From Pseudomonadota bacterium (GTDB lineage Bacteria > Pseudomonadota > Gammaproteobacteria > Burkholderiales > SHXO01): a stretch of 35,594 bases of DNA. Every line of letters starts with the position of its first letter. Position 1 is the stretch's first letter. The stretch is from positions 1 through 35,594 of the forward strand of contig JAEZCG010000215.1 of the NCBI GenBank assembly GCA_023430065.1, read 5' to 3'. Below are positions 22,893 to 33,913 of the stretch, piece after piece. The translations under genes were made by a program, and so were the position numbers. Under the pieces are notes generated by a model that was not told the origin of the DNA, did not search any database, and worked only from the letters and a program-made list of their open reading frames with translations.

Positions 22893-23335
22893 GTGCCGGT
22901 GCACCACCTCGACGGCGGGCGCGATGATCGCCCGACGCGGCAGCCGATCGGCCTCTGGCCTGGTCGCTGCCGGCATCAGGATGGGAACTTCGGGGTCGAC
23001 TCGACGAAACGCTGCGCGGCCGAACAGAGGCCGGATGAGCGGACGATCCCCGGTATGCACGGCATGCCCCCGATGGGTTTCCCTTAATTTTCGTGTAGTG
23101 GAGTAAGTCGCGGGCGTGCTCGCGGTCCCGTGCCGATTCCCGAAGGTGAGTCGCTGCGCTATAGAACCACCGGCGCGCAACGGAATCGGTACGCCGCAGC
23201 GGACATGACCGGGATGCGCGGTACGCCCGCCGGTCCGTGGGTTGCCGTGCCCGCAACCAGACAGGAAACGGCGGCGACGCGCCCGGTGCGCCGCCGCGGC
23301 AATCAACAACCGACGTACATCCGCACCAGCTGCCA
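22893..23335. other. Gene-poor gap between dprA and topA
   Basis: No recognisable gene lies in these 443 bases. A 64-codon frame begins with a GTG directly after the dprA stop (22893-23087) but its product resembles nothing I know and is arginine-rich in the way of chance frames. A stem CGGGCG/CGCCCG (22916-22934, loop of seven) lies 24 bases after dprA and could weakly end transcription. An AT-rich patch near 23079-23108 and a TATAGA at 23160-23165 with TTCCCG 17 bases upstream are possible topA promoter elements, both weak. In many betaproteobacteria the DUF494 gene smg sits here; I find no trace of it. Confidence 0.5.
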
Positions 23336-26140
23336 ATGGCGAACAACCTCCTGATCGTAGAGTCGCCCTCCAAGGCGAAGACCCTCAAGAAGTACCTAGG
23401 TGGAGAGTTCGAGGTCCTGGCCTCGTACGGCCATGTCCGCGACCTCGAAGCCAAGGAAGGCGCCGTGGACCCCGATCAGGACTTCGCCATGCGCTACGCC
23501 TTGATCGAGCGCAACAAGAAGCACGTGGACGCGATCGCCCGCGCGGCCGACAACGCCTCCCAGATCCTCCTCGCCACCGACCCGGACAGGGAGGGCGAGG
23601 CGATCGCCTGGCACTTGTCGGAGATCCTCCGCGGGCGCAAAGCCCTGCGCAACCGGCCCATCAAACGCGTGGTGTTCTACGAGATCACCGAGTCGGCCGT
23701 GAAGGAAGGCGTGGAGAATCCGCGCGACATCTCCATGCCGCTGGTCAACGCCCAGCAGGCACGCCGCGCCCTCGACCATCTGGTCGGATTCAACCTGTCT
23801 CCCCTGTTGTGGCGCAAGATCGGTCCGAGCCTGTCTGCCGGACGCGTGCAGAGTCCCGCCCTTCGACTAATCGTCGAACGGGAGCTCGAGATCGAAGCCT
23901 TCAGATCCCAGGAATACTGGACCATCCACCTCGACAGTCACAAGGACGCGGAGACGGTCAATGCACGCCTGACGCACTATCGCGGGTCCAAGGTCGAGCA
24001 GTTCTCCTTCACCGACGAGACCCAGCAGGCGGAAGTGATCCGGGCGCTCACCCGTGCGGCAAAGGGCGAGGCAACGGTGCTGAAGGTCGAGAAGAAGCCC
24101 AAGTCCCGGTCGCCGGCGGCACCGTTCATCACCTCGACGCTGCAGCAGGAAGCGGTGCGCAAGCTCGGCATGTCGGCCGATCGCGCCATGCGCACGGCGC
24201 AGCAGCTGTACGAGGGCATCGACATCGACGGCGGGACGGTGGGCCTCATCACCTACATGCGTACCGATTCCACTAACCTCGCCGCCGAGGCGGTACGCGA
24301 GATCCGCGAATATGTGCGCAAGAATTTCGACGCGTCCTACCTGCCGAAAGCCGCCGCAGAGTACCGCAGCAAGTCCAAGAACGCCCAGGAAGCCCACGAA
24401 GCGATCCGTCCGACCTCGATCTTCCGCACACCTGAGCAGCTGCGCGCTCACCTGACTCCGGAACAGGCGCGTCTGTACGAGATGATCTGGAAACGTACGC
24501 TGGCCTGTCAGATGGCGGCCGCACGTTTCGACACGACGGGCATCGACATCGGCGTAGGAAAGAACGATGCCGTGTTCCGCGCCACCGGCCAGGTGCTGGT
24601 GTTTCCCGGCTTTATCGCGGTGTACCAGGAGGGCGCTGATGACACCGCCGACGAGGGCGACGAGCGCTTGCCGGCGCTCGAGGAGGGGGAGCAAATTCCG
24701 GTGGACCGGATCGCTGGCCAGCAGCACTTCACCCTGCCGCCGCCTCGCTACACCGAGGCCAGCCTGGTGAAGAAGCTCGAGGAGTACGGAATCGGCCGCC
24801 CGTCGACCTATGCAAATATCATTTCCACTCTGCTGGATCGAGGCTACAGCATTTTGGACAAGAAGCGTTTCGTGCCGACCGACCTGGGTCGGCTGGTGAA
24901 CGGCTTTCTCACGGCTCACTTCGGCCGCTATGTCGATTACGCCTTCACCGCCGAGATGGAGGAGGAGCTCGACCAGATCTCCAATGGCGAGCTGGACTGG
25001 ATGAAGGTGCTGCGCGAGTTCTGGCAGCCTTTCGTCGGCAACCTGCAGGAAAAGGGAGAGACCGGCCGCGGCGTGCCGCTTCCGGCCTCCGAGCCGATCG
25101 TGTCCAACTGGAAGGACTACGCCGACCGCGTGTTGAGCGATGCCTGGCGCGCAGCTGGCCAGCCTGTCGAGACCTGCCCCAAGTGCAGCAGCCTCGTCTT
25201 GCTGCAAAATAGTCGGCGCGGACTGTTTGTCGGGTGCAGCGCCTATCCCAAGTGCGACTACACGCGGCCCTGGGATTCGCCGCCGGTGGAGGGCGTACCC
25301 CTGGGAGTCGACCCGGACACGAGCCTGCCGATTACTCTGCTTAAAGGCCCGTTCGGCTACTACGTGCAGCTTGGACCGAACGTGGAGGGCACCAAGCCGA
25401 AACGCGCCAAGTGGCCGCAGGAATGGGCAATCCCGCGCGAGGCGTCGGACGAGGTGCTGCAGAAGTCGCTACGGCTTCTGTCCCTGCCGCGCAGTTTGGG
25501 CAATCATCCGGAAACGGGCAAGCCGGTGGAGGCGAGCATCGGGCGATTCGGTCCGTACTTGAAGCACGATTCGAATTTCAAATCCATCCCCAAGAGCGAG
25601 AGCGTCTACGACATCAACCTGGAGCGTGCAGTGCAACTGCTTTCACAACCGAAGACACAGCGTGGCGGGGGAGGCCGTTCCCTCGGGGAGCATCCCATCG
25701 ATCAGAAGCCGGTCGTCGTCATGGACGGACGATATGGCCCCTACATCAAGCATGGCAACGTCAACCTGACCATTCCCTCGGAGTACGATCCCGCCACGCT
25801 GACACTCGACGACGCGGTGGATCTGCTGGCCGAGAAGGCCGCCATGGAACTGGCGAAGTCTGGCAGCACCGCCTCGCCGACGCCTCTGGCGGCGCAAGGC
25901 CCTGCCGGCATCGGCGCGCACGCAGGGCGCGGGCGCGGTAACCGGGCGGGTCAGGGCATGCACCCGGGCAAGCCGCCCGGCAACGGAGGCGGTCGTCGTC
26001 CGCATGGGGAACGCGGCCAAGGCAGCGGGCGGCCCGCCGGGAACGCCAAGGCTGCCGGCGGTCAGGCTCGGCAACCGGCCCGGAAGGCAAGTCCGCCACG
26101 ACGCGCCCCGAAGGGCCCGAGAGGGCGCAAGCCGAGCTGA
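23336..26140 (+). CDS. topA: DNA topoisomerase I
   Basis: TopA relaxes negative supercoils by a type IA strand-passage mechanism. In the 934-residue protein the Toprim domain has Glu9 (LLIVESPSKAK) and Asp82/Asp84 (TDPDREGEA); the catalytic Tyr307 lies in GLITYMRTDSTN (E. coli Tyr319). A single Cys4 zinc motif follows (CPKC through GCSAYPKC), then three C-terminal repeat units (GPFGYYVQLG, IGRFGPYLKH, DGRYGPYIKH). The last ~90 residues are a Gly/Arg/Pro/Lys-rich, probably disordered tail that should bind DNA non-specifically. The ATG at 23336 fits the family start (MANNLLIVESPSK); no clear ribosome site precedes it. The gene converges on gyrB, so the two enzymes with opposite effects on supercoiling end 48 bases apart. 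Confidence 0.97.
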   Translation: MANNLLIVESPSKAKTLKKYLGGEFEVLASYGHVRDLEAKEGAVDPDQDFAMRYALIERNKKHVDAIARAADNASQILLATDPDREGEAIAWHLSEILRGRKALRNRPIKRVVFYEITESAVKEGVENPRDISMPLVNAQQARRALDHLVGFNLSPLLWRKIGPSLSAGRVQSPALRLIVERELEIEAFRSQEYWTIHLDSHKDAETVNARLTHYRGSKVEQFSFTDETQQAEVIRALTRAAKGEATVLKVEKKPKSRSPAAPFITSTLQQEAVRKLGMSADRAMRTAQQLYEGIDIDGGTVGLITYMRTDSTNLAAEAVREIREYVRKNFDASYLPKAAAEYRSKSKNAQEAHEAIRPTSIFRTPEQLRAHLTPEQARLYEMIWKRTLACQMAAARFDTTGIDIGVGKNDAVFRATGQVLVFPGFIAVYQEGADDTADEGDERLPALEEGEQIPVDRIAGQQHFTLPPPRYTEASLVKKLEEYGIGRPSTYANIISTLLDRGYSILDKKRFVPTDLGRLVNGFLTAHFGRYVDYAFTAEMEEELDQISNGELDWMKVLREFWQPFVGNLQEKGETGRGVPLPASEPIVSNWKDYADRVLSDAWRAAGQPVETCPKCSSLVLLQNSRRGLFVGCSAYPKCDYTRPWDSPPVEGVPLGVDPDTSLPITLLKGPFGYYVQLGPNVEGTKPKRAKWPQEWAIPREASDEVLQKSLRLLSLPRSLGNHPETGKPVEASIGRFGPYLKHDSNFKSIPKSESVYDINLERAVQLLSQPKTQRGGGGRSLGEHPIDQKPVVVMDGRYGPYIKHGNVNLTIPSEYDPATLTLDDAVDLLAEKAAMELAKSGSTASPTPLAAQGPAGIGAHAGRGRGNRAGQGMHPGKPPGNGGGRRPHGERGQGSGRPAGNAKAAGGQARQPARKASPPRRAPKGPRGRKPS

Positions 26141-26188
26141 GATCCGGCCGGGCTTGCGTCCACGCGGTTCACGGGACGGACGCAGCAC
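26141..26188. terminator. Possible bidirectional terminator between topA and gyrB
   Basis: The convergent gap contains TGCGTCC (26155-26161) and GGACGCA (26178-26184), a seven-pair stem with a 16-base loop. There is no T-run on either side, so intrinsic termination would be weak. It is the only symmetrical element in this short gap. Confidence 0.3.
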
Positions 26189-28654
<2,466 letters not shown>

Positions 28655-29764
28655 TCAGATGCGCATGGGCATGACGACGTACTTGAAGTTCGCGTCGTCC
28701 GGCACCGTGACGAGCATGCTCGAGTTGGCGTCTCCAAGCCAGCAGTCGATGCGCTCGGCCGGGACGTTGCTCAGCACGTCGAGCAGGTAGCTCACGTTGA
28801 ACCCGATGTCGATCGGCCCGCCGCTGAACGTGATCTCGAGTTCTTCCTCGGCCTCCTCCTGCTCGGTATTGCTGCTGATGATCCGAAGACTGCTCTCGCT
28901 GATCAGCCAGCGCACGCCGCGGAACTTCTCGTTGGACAGGATCGCCGCCCGTTGAAGCGCCTGCTGCAGCGTCTGGCGGTCCAACTCGAAGTGACGCTTG
29001 TAACCGGAGGGAATGACCTTCTGGAAATCCGGGAATTTTCCGTCCACCACTTTGGAGATGAGTTCGACGCTGCCGATGGTGAAGGCCACCTGATTGTCGC
29101 GGATGTCGATCTGGACGGACGCGTCCGTGTCGGCAAGCAGTTTCCAGACTTCGAGCGCCGCCTTTCGCGGCAGGATCACCTCGACCTTCTCCTGCTCCAC
29201 GTCCAACGGCATCGTGGCCCATGCGAGCCGATGGCCGTCCGTTGCCACGAGGGTGAGTTCCTTCCCGGCAAGGCAGATCAGCAGACCGTTGAGGTAGTAG
29301 CGGATGTCCTGCTGCGCCATCGCGTAGTGAACCAACCCGAACAGGCGCTTCAATGCCTTCTGCGGCACCTCCAGGTGCCGGGTTGCACTCGCGTCCGCGC
29401 TGGCGAGCTTGGGAAAGTCCTGGGCCGGAAGCGTCTGCAGGGAGAACTTGCTCTTGCCGGCTTTGAGTTGCATGCGTTTGTCTTGAAGGTCGACGCTCAG
29501 CGTGGATCCCTCAGGAAGCGCTCGCAGGATGTCCTGCAGTTTGCGCGCGGACACCGTCGTCGCCTCGCGCGTCCCGCCGATATCCGTATCGGCCCGACAA
29601 CACACTTGAATCTCGAGATCGGTTGCCGTTAACGCAAGCACACCGTCGCGTAGCTCCACCAGCACGTTCGAGAGGATGGGAAGTGTGTGACGGCGCTCGA
29701 CCACGCCACTGACGGCCTGGAGGGGAAGCAGAACGACGTCGCGCTGGATGTTTATTGATGTCAT
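28655..29764 (-). CDS. dnaN: DNA polymerase III beta sliding clamp
   Basis: DnaN forms the ring-shaped dimer that tethers DNA polymerase III. The 369-residue product has the three-fold clamp structure, with VVERRHTLPILSNVLVEL in domain 1, the mid-protein DIRYYLNGLLICLAGKELT and VATDGHRLAW, and a C-terminus YVVMPMRI like E. coli (YVVMPMRL), part of the partner-binding pocket. The ATG at 29764 is preceded by AGGAAGAG with ideal spacing; the open frame runs seven codons further upstream without support. The 187-base gap to dnaA holds DnaA-box-like sites. Confidence 0.97.
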   Translation of the reverse strand: MTSINIQRDVVLLPLQAVSGVVERRHTLPILSNVLVELRDGVLALTATDLEIQVCCRADTDIGGTREATTVSARKLQDILRALPEGSTLSVDLQDKRMQLKAGKSKFSLQTLPAQDFPKLASADASATRHLEVPQKALKRLFGLVHYAMAQQDIRYYLNGLLICLAGKELTLVATDGHRLAWATMPLDVEQEKVEVILPRKAALEVWKLLADTDASVQIDIRDNQVAFTIGSVELISKVVDGKFPDFQKVIPSGYKRHFELDRQTLQQALQRAAILSNEKFRGVRWLISESSLRIISSNTEQEEAEEELEITFSGGPIDIGFNVSYLLDVLSNVPAERIDCWLGDANSSMLVTVPDDANFKYVVMPMRI

Positions 29765-29951
29765 TTCTCTTCCTGATAAGAACAAATAAGCCTTTCGTTC
29801 TTCTGTGGATTAGTCGTCTTGAGCCGGTGGAACATGGGCAGCGGGTCGATGCGATCCTGTGGATGACGCCGTGACCCGCTGTGTAGGAATTGTGGACGAA
29901 AGCGCGCAATGGACGTTTGCGACGGTTTATCCACCTCCTGTCCCGGGGTTC
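29765..29951. other. dnaA-dnaN intergenic region, oriC candidate
   Basis: This 187-base gap holds three sites one mismatch from the DnaA box TTATCCACA: TTATCCACC (29927-29935, plus strand), and on the minus strand TAATCCACA (29812-29804) and TCATCCACA (29866-29858). A fourth, TCGTCCACA (29899-29891, minus), has two mismatches. The dnaN-proximal end (about 29770-29815) is AT-rich for this genome, with AAGAAC/GTTCTT as a loose inverted repeat, and could be the unwinding element. The dnaN promoter must also lie here or upstream. The combination suits oriC, but GC skew would be needed to prove it. Confidence 0.5.
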
Positions 29952-31313
29952 TCAACTGCGCAGTACCTGTAGCAGGGCGTCGAAATCGCGCGCGATTTCC
30001 GGCGCATCCTGGCGCAACTGCGCGATCTTCCTGCACGCATGCAGAACCGTGGTGTGGTCCCGTCCTCCGAACGCCTCGCCGATGTCCGGAAGGCTCAATT
30101 GCGTGAGTTCCTTCGCGAGAGCCATGGCCATCTGACGTGGTCGTGCGACGTTACGGGAGCGTCGCTTCGAATACATCTCGGCCACCTTGATCTTGTAGTA
30201 GTCCGCGACCGTGCGTTGGATGTTCTCCACGGAAATCTGGCGGAACTGCAAGGCAAGAAGATCCTTCAGCGCCTCGCGCGCCAGATCGACGCTGAGTCCC
30301 TGGCTGACGAAACGCGAGTACGCAATGACTCGTTTGAGCGCTCCTTCGAGTTCGCGCACGTTGGATTGAACGTGCTTCGCGATGAAGAATGCGACGTCTT
30401 GAGGCAGGGCAATACGTTCGGCCTCGGCCTTCTTCAGCAGGATAGCGACGCGCATCTCGAGCTCGGGCGGCTCGATCGCCACGGTGAGGCCCCAGCCGAA
30501 GCGGGAGATCAGGCGGTCTTCCATGCCGCTGATCTCCTTGGGATAGGTGTCGCAGGTGATGATCAGCTGCTTGTGCGCCTCGATCAGAGCATTGAAGGCA
30601 TAGAAGAATTCTTCCTGCGTTCGCGTCTTTCCGCTGAAGAACTGGATATCGTCGATCAGCAGCAGGTCGAGCGAGTGGTAATACTTCTTGAAGCCATCGA
30701 AGGCCTTGTGCTGGTAGGCGCGCACGACGTCGGAGACGTACTGCTCGGCGTGTATGTAGCGGGTCCTCGCACCAGGCTGGTGCTGCTGAACCAGATTGCC
30801 GATCGCCTGGAGCAGGTGCGTCTTGCCCAGACCCACGCCGCCGTAGATGAACAGCGGGTTGTAGGCAGTCCCCGGGTTCTCCGCCACTTGTATTGCCGCT
30901 GCGCGAGCCAGCTGGTTGGCCTTTCCCGTGACGAAGGTGTCGAAAGTGAATGCCGGATTGAGGCGGGATGCTTCCCGACCGTTCAGCTGCAAGCCGTCGA
31001 TCCCACGGGCTGCGTCCGGGCGCTGCTTTCCCCGGCGCTCGGTTTCGAGCTGCGGAGATGCCGCCTCTACCGTGCGCGGCTGGCCGAGTTCGAGCATAAC
31101 CGTGCACTCGCTGCTGTCGCTGTCGCGGGCAAATTTCTCGATCGTCGGAAGAAATCGATCCTTCACCCACTGCAGGACGAATCGATTGGGCGCTTCGACC
31201 AGGAGCCGGCCGCCCTCGCGCCGCGCGCGCAGCGGCTCGATCCAGGTGCGAAACTGCTGCGGCGGCAGCACTTCCTGGAAGTGGGTGAGGCACTTGGTCC
31301 ACAACGCGTCCAT
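29952..31313 (-). CDS. dnaA: Chromosomal replication initiator DnaA
   Basis: DnaA binds DnaA boxes at oriC and opens the duplex. The 453-residue protein has the N-terminal domain I ([20 protein letters not shown], with the FRTWIEPL motif), a variable linker (about 75-115), the AAA+ domain with Walker [10 protein letters not shown] (158-166) and Walker [11 protein letters not shown] (Asp221, Asp222), and the C-terminal domain IV helix-turn-helix with the DnaA signature [15 protein letters not shown]. The ATG at 31313 is the first ATG; a TTG six codons upstream (31331) is possible. Neither has a clear ribosome site. A perfect DnaA box lies about 90 bases upstream, suggesting autoregulation. Confidence 0.97.
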   Translation of the reverse strand: MDALWTKCLTHFQEVLPPQQFRTWIEPLRARREGGRLLVEAPNRFVLQWVKDRFLPTIEKFARDSDSSECTVMLELGQPRTVEAASPQLETERRGKQRPDAARGIDGLQLNGREASRLNPAFTFDTFVTGKANQLARAAAIQVAENPGTAYNPLFIYGGVGLGKTHLLQAIGNLVQQHQPGARTRYIHAEQYVSDVVRAYQHKAFDGFKKYYHSLDLLLIDDIQFFSGKTRTQEEFFYAFNALIEAHKQLIITCDTYPKEISGMEDRLISRFGWGLTVAIEPPELEMRVAILLKKAEAERIALPQDVAFFIAKHVQSNVRELEGALKRVIAYSRFVSQGLSVDLAREALKDLLALQFRQISVENIQRTVADYYKIKVAEMYSKRRSRNVARPRQMAMALAKELTQLSLPDIGEAFGGRDHTTVLHACRKIAQLRQDAPEIARDFDALLQVLRS

Positions 31314-31400
31314 CGGGTCGAACGAGCGCAAGAAAGAAGGTGGATGACGAAAAGACGACGTGGCGAGCGAAGTTCGACAGTCTAACAGCCGATGACGGAC

Positions 31401-31409
31401 TTATCCACA
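31401..31409 (+). promoter_or_regulatory. Perfect DnaA box between dnaA and rpmH
   Basis: TTATCCACA matches the DnaA box consensus exactly. It lies in the divergent dnaA/rpmH gap, about 90 bases upstream of dnaA and 30 bases upstream of the rpmH -35. A minus-strand TAGACT (31384-31379) could be a dnaA -10, which would put this box over its -35 (TGGATA, 31407-31402). That arrangement would allow DnaA to repress its own gene. Confidence 0.65.
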
Positions 31410-31438
31410 GGCTCGCCGACTTCCGCACACGATCTCGG

Positions 31439-31467
31439 TTGACAACTTGCGCTCGCAAGCATGTAAT
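31439..31467 (+). promoter_or_regulatory. Sigma-70 promoter of rpmH
   Basis: TTGACA (31439-31444) is followed after exactly 17 bases by TGTAAT (31462-31467), a perfect -35 and a -10 with one mismatch. Transcription should begin near 31474, about 33 bases before the rpmH ATG. The spacer contains the palindrome CTTGCG-CT-CGCAAG (31446-31459), which may be an operator or coincidence. Confidence 0.8.
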
Positions 31468-31506
31468 AGCAGGCTTTCTCGAAAGAATTCAGGCAGGGGG
31501 TTTCAC

Positions 31507-31641
31507 ATGAAGCGCACTTACCAGCCTTCCAAGGTCCGCCGTGCTCGCACCCATGGGTTCCGTGCTCGGATGAAGACACTCGGCGGGCGCAAGGTGTTGA
31601 ATGCCCGTCGCGCCAAGGGCCGGAAGCGGCTTGCTGTCTAG
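31507..31641 (+). CDS. rpmH: 50S ribosomal protein L34
   Basis: The 44-residue, highly basic product ([20 protein letters not shown] at the start, GRKRLAV at the end) is L34 at full family length. The ATG at 31507 has AGGGGG six bases upstream, a strong ribosome site. It is the first gene of the rpmH-rnpA-yidD-yidC-mnmE run and is driven by the promoter at 31439. Confidence 0.98.
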   Translation: MKRTYQPSKVRRARTHGFRARMKTLGGRKVLNARRAKGRKRLAV

Positions 31642-31682
31642 CGTTTCACTGGCTCGGGCCGCCTGCGCGACGTCCCCGATCC

Positions 31683-32045
31683 TTGCCGTCCCTTCACGGG
31701 TTTAGATGGAATAGGCGACTGCACACGCCCTCGCAGTATCGGCTGGCAATGCGGGGCAGGCGGCACAGCGGCAGGTGGTTCACCGTCTTCGCCATCCCGA
31801 ACGGGCTGCCGCATCACCGTCTCGGGCTGGTGGTGGCGAAGCGCCTGACCCGAACGTCGGTCTCCCGCAATGCGGTCAAGCGCATGGTTAGGGAGATTTT
31901 CAGGACGCGAGCGCATCCGCAGGAGGGCGTCATCTGTCACGATTTCGTGGTCCAATTGCGTACGCTGCCAGCCGACGTTCGCTCAGGACGTGGAGAACTT
32001 GCAGGGCTTCTCGAGAAAGCTGCTGGCTCGCCATCCCGCAAGTGA
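31683..32045 (+). CDS. rnpA: Ribonuclease P protein component
   Basis: RnpA is the protein partner of the RNase P RNA that trims the 5' ends of tRNA precursors. The 120-residue product shows the N-terminal GFRWNRRLHTPSQYRLAM region and the conserved RNR stretch SRNAVKRMVREIFR. The start is assigned to a TTG at 31683, because no ATG or GTG upstream in frame would keep the N-terminal GFRWNRRL segment. It follows rpmH by 41 bases. The stop is overlapped by the yidD GTG. Confidence 0.93.
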   Translation: MPSLHGFRWNRRLHTPSQYRLAMRGRRHSGRWFTVFAIPNGLPHHRLGLVVAKRLTRTSVSRNAVKRMVREIFRTRAHPQEGVICHDFVVQLRTLPADVRSGRGELAGLLEKAAGSPSRK

Positions 32046-32251
32046 ATCGAATCGGCGTCGTCCTGATCCGGATCTACCAATGGACCCTGGGCCCTTTGAT
32101 CGGCCCGCGGTGCAGGTTTCATCCGACCTGCTCGGACTACGCCATCGAAGCCCTGTCCCGGCATGGCGCCACTCGAGGCACCGCGCTCGCGCTGCGGCGT
32201 TTGGCGAAATGCCACCCGTGGCACCCCGGCGGGGTTGACCCGGTACCCTGA
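32042..32251 (+). CDS. yidD: Membrane protein insertion efficiency factor YidD
   Basis: YidD is a small inner-membrane-associated protein that helps YidC-dependent insertion. The 69-residue product has an amphipathic N-terminus (VVLIRIYQWTLGPLIG), the paired-cysteine motif CRFHPTCSDYA and the C-terminal CHPWHPGGVDPVP characteristic of the family. The GTG start overlaps the rnpA stop as GTGA. yidC begins 15 bases downstream. Confidence 0.95.
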   Translation: MNRIGVVLIRIYQWTLGPLIGPRCRFHPTCSDYAIEALSRHGATRGTALALRRLAKCHPWHPGGVDPVP

Positions 32252-32266
32252 ATCTTCAATCTGACG

Positions 32267-33913
32267 ATGGATAGCTTTCGCCTGATCACCGGTGCCGTCT
32301 TTGCGATCACCGTCTTCATGCTGTTCGATGCATGGATGCGGGAGCGCGCCCCCGCGCCCCCCGTGCCGCAGGCAGGGCAGTCAGTACCGGCTGCCCAGCA
32401 GCCGCCCGCTCCTTCGGTGGGTGCCGCGACAGGCACCGCGGCGCCGACCTTACCGGGACAAGGCTCGGCTGAGAGCGCGGGGCAGCGTATCCGCGTGCGC
32501 ACGGACACACTCTCCGTCGAGATCGACACCAACGGCGGATTCGTTCGTCACGTCGAACTCCTGCAGCACCGCGCGCGCGAACATGCGGACCAGAACTTCG
32601 TCCTCCTCGACGCCGCAGGACAGCATACCTACGTCGCTCAGAGCGGTCTCGCCACACCCGGGCTGCCGAACCACAACTTCAGGTTCACCGCGGAACAGGC
32701 CGAATACTCGCTGGCGCCGGGCGGGAACGAGGTGAAGGTGGTTCTGCATGCGCAGGGAGAGGCCGGAACGCTGCAGAAGACCTTCACCTTCAAGCGCGGC
32801 AGTTACCTCATCGACGTGGACCTTGCCGTAACCAATACCGGCAGCCAGTCTCTGGATGCGCACGCCTACTTCCAACTCGTGCGGGACCAGTCGCCTCCGG
32901 AAGGTGCATCCAAGGTCATGCCGACGTACAACGGCGTCGAGATTTACACCGATGAGCAGAAGCTGACGAAGGTCACGTTCGAGGATGCGGCCGAGGGGGA
33001 TGCCAAGTTCCCGTCGCGGAGCGCGAACGGGTGGGTGGCCATCGTGCAGCACTACTTCCTCGCGGCATGGCTGCCAGCCGCCGGGGTCGAGCGGGAGTTC
33101 TTCGTTCGCAAGCTCGACAACGGCCTGATTGCAGCCGGCGTCATCGTTCCGATCGGCTCGATCGAGCCGGCCGCGACCAAGAGCTATGGTGTACCGCTCT
33201 ACGTCGGTCCTCAGGAGCAGGATCGGCTCCAGGGCCTTGCGCCGGGCCTCGAGTTGGCGGTCGACTACGGTTGGTTGCGGGTCGTGGCAGTGCCGTTGTT
33301 CTGGGTGTTGAGCAAGATCCACGACTACGTGAACAACTGGGGGGTGGCGATCATCATCCTCACCGTGCTCATCAAGCTGGCGTTCTATCCGCTGAGCGCC
33401 GCCAGCTACAAGTCGATGGCACGCATGAAGGTGGTGGCCCCCAAGCTCCAGAAGCTCAAGGAGCGTTACGGCGACGATCGGCAGAAGCTGCACCAGGCGA
33501 TGATCGATTTGTACAAGACGGAGAAGATCAATCCGTTGGGCGGCTGTCTCCCCATCGTCGTGCAAATCCCGGTGTTCATCGCCCTGTACTGGGTCCTGCT
33601 CCTTAGCGTGGAACTGCGGCACGCGCCTTTTTATCTATGGATCAAAGACTTATCTACACCCGATCCATACTACATCCTGCCCGTGCTGATGGGGGCCACG
33701 ATGTTCATCCAGACGTGGCTGAACCCGACGCCGCCTGACCCGATGCAGGCGCGACTGATGAAGATCATGCCGATTGCCTTCAGCGTCTTCTTCTTCTTCT
33801 TCCCTGCGGGCCTGGTGCTCTACTGGCTCGTGAATAACGTACTCTCGATCGCGCAACAGTGGCACATCACTCGAACCATCGAGCGCGCGAAGACCGCGCA
33901 TGGAGCAGCGTGA
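32267..33913 (+). CDS. yidC: Membrane protein insertase YidC
   Basis: YidC inserts and folds inner-membrane proteins, alone or with SecYEG. The 548-residue protein has an N-terminal membrane anchor (ITGAVFAITVFMLFDAW), a Pro/Ala-rich linker, a large periplasmic domain (about 70-340) and a C-terminal insertase core with five helices. The core includes WGVAIIILTVLIKLAFYPLS, the cytoplasmic hairpin (MARMKVVAPKLQKLKERYGD) and the final FFFFFPAGLVLYWLVNN. Length is normal for Gram-negative YidC. The 3' end overlaps the start of mnmE by 14 bases. Confidence 0.96.
   Translation: MDSFRLITGAVFAITVFMLFDAWMRERAPAPPVPQAGQSVPAAQQPPAPSVGAATGTAAPTLPGQGSAESAGQRIRVRTDTLSVEIDTNGGFVRHVELLQHRAREHADQNFVLLDAAGQHTYVAQSGLATPGLPNHNFRFTAEQAEYSLAPGGNEVKVVLHAQGEAGTLQKTFTFKRGSYLIDVDLAVTNTGSQSLDAHAYFQLVRDQSPPEGASKVMPTYNGVEIYTDEQKLTKVTFEDAAEGDAKFPSRSANGWVAIVQHYFLAAWLPAAGVEREFFVRKLDNGLIAAGVIVPIGSIEPAATKSYGVPLYVGPQEQDRLQGLAPGLELAVDYGWLRVVAVPLFWVLSKIHDYVNNWGVAIIILTVLIKLAFYPLSAASYKSMARMKVVAPKLQKLKERYGDDRQKLHQAMIDLYKTEKINPLGGCLPIVVQIPVFIALYWVLLLSVELRHAPFYLWIKDLSTPDPYYILPVLMGATMFIQTWLNPTPPDPMQARLMKIMPIAFSVFFFFFPAGLVLYWLVNNVLSIAQQWHITRTIERAKTAHGAA

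Noticed and set aside
22916..22934. Stem-loop after dprA as an intrinsic terminator
   Set aside because: Six-pair stem with no T-run; too weak to list as a terminator by itself.
22893..23087. Small open frame with a GTG start directly after dprA
   Set aside because: No ribosome site of its own, no recognisable product and chance-like composition. Reported only as content of the gap.
23187..23227. Short direct repeat CGGTACGCC about 33 bases apart upstream of topA
   Set aside because: Nine bases repeated once in GC-rich DNA is within chance; no further copies seen.
23237..23335. Upstream GTG extension of topA
   Set aside because: The extra 33 residues are not family-like; the ATG at 23336 gives the standard TopA start.
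31499..31514. parS-like sequence GGTTTCACATGAAGCG at the rpmH start
   Set aside because: It has four mismatches to parS and the central CACGTG is CACATG. It is explained by the ribosome site and start codon of rpmH.
33650..33658. DnaA-box-like TTATCTACA
   Set aside because: It is a single site inside the yidC coding region, with no cluster around it.
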